6,638 nt of DNA, from positions 1 through 6,638 of the forward strand of contig JAZRZU010000012.1 in the NCBI GenBank assembly GCA_045601465.1. Direction: 5' to 3'. Origin of the DNA: RGIG3009 sp045601465 (GTDB lineage: Bacteria > Bacillota > Clostridia > Oscillospirales > Acutalibacteraceae). The stretch's first letter is position 1. The number at the start of each line of letters is the position of its first letter. Of the stretch, positions 4,915-6,638 are shown piece by piece. The notes beneath the pieces were generated by a model. The model was not told where the DNA came from. It made no database searches and worked only from the letters and a program-made list of their open reading frames with translations. A program made the translations under genes and the position numbers.

Positions 4915-5544
4915 ATGACAACCACCCGTCCGTTGTCGGTATTTTCCCTGTTTCGTAATTTGGACGACGACGAGCTTCGGCGCATTTCTTTGAGGTTGGA
5001 ACCGCCGGTTTGTTACCGTAAAGGTGACCCGGTATATACCGATACACAGTTTCGTCGAGCGATCGGGCTGATTGATCAAGGTACGGTGTTGGTACGTTCC
5101 GGAACACATCGTGTGGTTATTAACCGTTTACAAGCGGGGGACCTGTTCGGTGCTGCCGCCTTGTTTAACAACGAGGATGACGCATACGTGACTGAGATCA
5201 CCGCTGAGACCGATACGGTTGTACGGTTCATTTCACAGGAACTCATGTCCTCTCTACTTTCCGAATTCCCCACCCTTGCAGAAGCGTACATTCGGTTTTT
5301 GTCGGGTCGGGTGCGGTTTTTAAATCGGAAATTATCAGCGCTCACCATTGGCGATACAGAAAGCCGCTTGTATCACCACCTGCTTGACCATCAGGATGAG
5401 CAGGGAGTCATTCATCTGTCCGGCACCATGACCGAATTGGCAAGCGCCCTCAATATGGGACGTTCCAGTTTATATCGGTCGCTGGACACCCTCTTACAAG
5501 AGGGCATCCTTGAAAAGCAAGGAAAATCCTATCGTATTGTATAA
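4915..5544 (+). CDS. Crp/Fnr-family transcriptional regulator
   Basis: A 209-residue cytosolic DNA-binding protein, of usual length for the family. Residues about 10-125 form the cyclic-nucleotide-binding-like beta roll (LQAGDLFGAAALF at 72-84), about 116-142 the long dimerisation helix, and about 168-209 the winged helix-turn-helix (TELASALNMGRSSLYRSLDTL). Aligned to E. coli Crp, the ligand-pocket Glu72 is Ala80 and the Arg82-Ser83 pair is missing, so cAMP binding is unlikely. Only one Cys (Cys33) is present, so no Fnr-type 4Fe-4S cluster can form. In the recognition helix, Crp Arg180 and Arg185 correspond to Arg183 and Arg188, but Glu181 is replaced by Ser184, so the DNA target should differ from classic TGTGA or TTGAT sites. 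It is the first gene of an operon with a substrate-binding lipoprotein 17 nt downstream. It probably controls its own operon through the inverted repeat at its transcription start. The signal sensed is unknown. Confidence 0.92.
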   Translation: MTTTRPLSVFSLFRNLDDDELRRISLRLEPPVCYRKGDPVYTDTQFRRAIGLIDQGTVLVRSGTHRVVINRLQAGDLFGAAALFNNEDDAYVTEITAETDTVVRFISQELMSSLLSEFPTLAEAYIRFLSGRVRFLNRKLSALTIGDTESRLYHHLLDHQDEQGVIHLSGTMTELASALNMGRSSLYRSLDTLLQEGILEKQGKSYRIV

Positions 5545-5561
5545 GAAAGAAGGAATCCCGT

Positions 5562-6539
5562 ATGAAAAAAAGTATTTGTGTATTGTTGGCCATCTTTTTG
5601 ATGTTGTCTGTCACTGCCGGTTGTGCAAAAGATCCGGTCGCCAAGACGGCGGTAAACGTGGGTGCTATCCAAGGTCCCACCGGTATTGGTATGACCCATT
5701 TAATGGATGCCGACACGAATAATACCGCTACGAACGATTACACATTCACCGTTTGTTCCACGCCGCAAGACGCCGGTAACCAACTGGCTTCGGGTAAGCT
5801 GGACATCGCCGCTCTCCCCACCAACTTAGCGGCATCTCTGTACCAAAAAACACAGGGCAAAATCCAGCTGTTAGCGGTTAACACGCTGGGTGTGTTGTAC
5901 ATGTTGGAAAACGGCAACACCGTACAATCCATTGCCGATTTGCGTGGCAAAACCATCTACTCGACCGGCGAGGGCGCCAATCCCGAATACATTTTGCGGT
6001 ACGTACTGTCCAAAAACGGGATTGACCCCGACAAGGATGTCACCATCAAATTCTTAGCCGAAAACACCGAATTGGTTGCCAAAATGGTAAGCGGTGAAGT
6101 GAAGATCGCCATGGTTCCCGAACCGAACGTATCCAATATTACGGTGAAAAACACCAACGTACGTATCGCTGTCAGCATGAACGATGCGTGGGATGCCATT
6201 GCAGATCAAAACAGCAAATTGATGATGGGCTGTGTAGCGGTGCGTAAAGAATTCTTGGAAAACAACAAAGCGGCTGTGGATGCTTTCCTGGTGGAATATA
6301 AAGCATCCATCGAAAAAGCCACACAAAACGTCGAAAAAACAGCCGAACTTTGCGAAACCTACGGTATCATCCCCAAGGCAGCGCTCGCCAAAAAAGCCAT
6401 CCCCAACTGCCAGTTGGTGTTTGTTTCGGGTGATGCGATGAAATCGCAGATCAACGGTTACTATCAGGTACTCGCTTCCTATAATCCCAAAGCAATCGGC
6501 GGCAAGCTGCCGGATGACGGGTTCTACTATGCGGGATAA
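5562..6539 (+). CDS. ABC transporter substrate-binding lipoprotein, NitT/TauT (SsuA/TauA/NMT1-like) type
   Basis: A 325-residue extracytoplasmic binding protein. MKKS, a hydrophobic core and VTAGC give a lipoprotein signal with Cys21 as the lipidated residue, so the mature protein would be tethered outside the membrane. The periplasmic-binding fold is seen in GAIQGPTGIGM (34-44), the LASGKLDIAALPTNLA segment (75-90), LRGKTIYSTGEGANPEY (127-143) and MVPEP (184-188), in the order typical of the nitrate/sulfonate/taurine/thiamine-precursor group (COG0715). No CCCFC motif of THI5 thiamine-precursor proteins is present. The ligand cannot be named; sulfonates would fit the sulfur genes to the left, but those belong to a separate transcription unit. 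The start is supported by AAGGAA (5550-5555) 6 nt before the ATG. The 3' end overlaps the next gene by 11 nt, suggesting translational coupling. Confidence 0.9.
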   Translation: MKKSICVLLAIFLMLSVTAGCAKDPVAKTAVNVGAIQGPTGIGMTHLMDADTNNTATNDYTFTVCSTPQDAGNQLASGKLDIAALPTNLAASLYQKTQGKIQLLAVNTLGVLYMLENGNTVQSIADLRGKTIYSTGEGANPEYILRYVLSKNGIDPDKDVTIKFLAENTELVAKMVSGEVKIAMVPEPNVSNITVKNTNVRIAVSMNDAWDAIADQNSKLMMGCVAVRKEFLENNKAAVDAFLVEYKASIEKATQNVEKTAELCETYGIIPKAALAKKAIPNCQLVFVSGDAMKSQINGYYQVLASYNPKAIGGKLPDDGFYYAG

Positions 6540-6638
6540 AAAAACAGCGATTGTGCGTCTCGTGGGTGTTTCGGCATTTTGGGTAGGACTATGGTGGCTA
6601 GCGGCTGTGCTGGTACAACAAGTCGGAGGCCAAGCGGT
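6529..6638 (+). CDS. ABC transporter permease, N-terminal fragment cut by the window end
   Basis: An open frame starts at ATG 6529-6531, inside the last codons of the binding-protein gene, and runs off the window after 36 full codons. It begins MRDKKTAIVRLVGV and continues into one hydrophobic helix (about residues 9-27, rich in Trp, Leu, Val and Ala). A short positive N-terminus followed by a first membrane helix is what SsuC/TauC-type permeases look like, and gene order binding protein then permease is standard for such operons. The ribosome binding site is weak (GACGGG upstream), consistent with coupling to the preceding gene through the 11-nt overlap. An ATPase gene would be expected beyond the window. 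Function rests on context and a single helix. Confidence 0.7.
   Translation, partial: MRDKKTAIVRLVGVSAFWVGLWWLAAVLVQQVGGQA

Noticed and set aside
4725..4985. N-terminal extension of the Thr-rich protein to 447 residues
   Set aside because: The extension is antisense to the regulator gene and its promoter, contains no plausible domain, and places the signal peptide internally. The ATG at 4724 has a good ribosome binding site.
1..6638. Search for tRNA, rRNA, CRISPR, insertion sequences, attachment sites and prophage genes
   Set aside because: No cloverleaf with CCA end, no direct-repeat/spacer array, no transposase or integrase motifs and no terminal inverted repeats were seen by eye. Covariance-model and repeat searches were not possible here.

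Overview
The window reads as a chromosomal segment of a low-to-mid-GC Gram-positive bacterium, most likely a member of the Clostridia. The signs are Bacillota-style ribosome binding sites (AGGAGG, GGGGG), two close matches to a sigma-A promoter (TTGACA/TATACT and TTGAAA/TATATT, both with 17-bp spacers), an acetyl-CoA-type MetA, and a lipoprotein ABC-transporter binding protein. The genus cannot be named from this sequence. There is no rRNA, tRNA, CRISPR array, insertion sequence or prophage gene, and no stretch over 300 bases lacks a gene.

Left part (1-3633): a fold-type I PLP aminotransferase (63-1238, minus) is transcribed divergently from metY-metA (1383-3596, plus). The 144-bp divergent region holds one promoter per direction, with their -35 boxes only 7 bp apart. 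MetA carries Glu111, the residue linked to acetyl-CoA use, and MetY is an O-acetylhomoserine sulfhydrylase. The pair therefore forms a direct sulfhydrylation route: homoserine to O-acetylhomoserine, then plus sulfide to homocysteine. The leader of metY is only about 56 nt, too short for a SAM riboswitch or T-box, and starts with a small hairpin. Bidirectional terminators close both ends, at 25-64 and 3601-3633.

Middle (3642-4724, minus): a 360-residue surface protein of unknown function. It has a signal peptide, a threonine-rich mucin-like stretch with about 9-residue periodicity, a folded ectodomain, one C-terminal membrane helix and an acidic cytoplasmic tail.

Right part (4829 to the window end, plus): a Crp/Fnr-family regulator, a substrate-binding lipoprotein and the first 36 codons of a membrane protein that is probably the ABC permease. 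They are packed as an operon, with a 17-nt gap and then an 11-nt overlap. The predicted promoter is followed at the likely transcription start by a perfect 10-bp inverted repeat, which looks like an autoregulatory operator. The regulator lacks the key cAMP-binding residues of Crp and the Fe-S cysteines of Fnr, so its signal is unknown, as is the transporter's ligand. This regulator-operator-transporter unit and the threonine-rich protein beside it are the least explained parts of the window.
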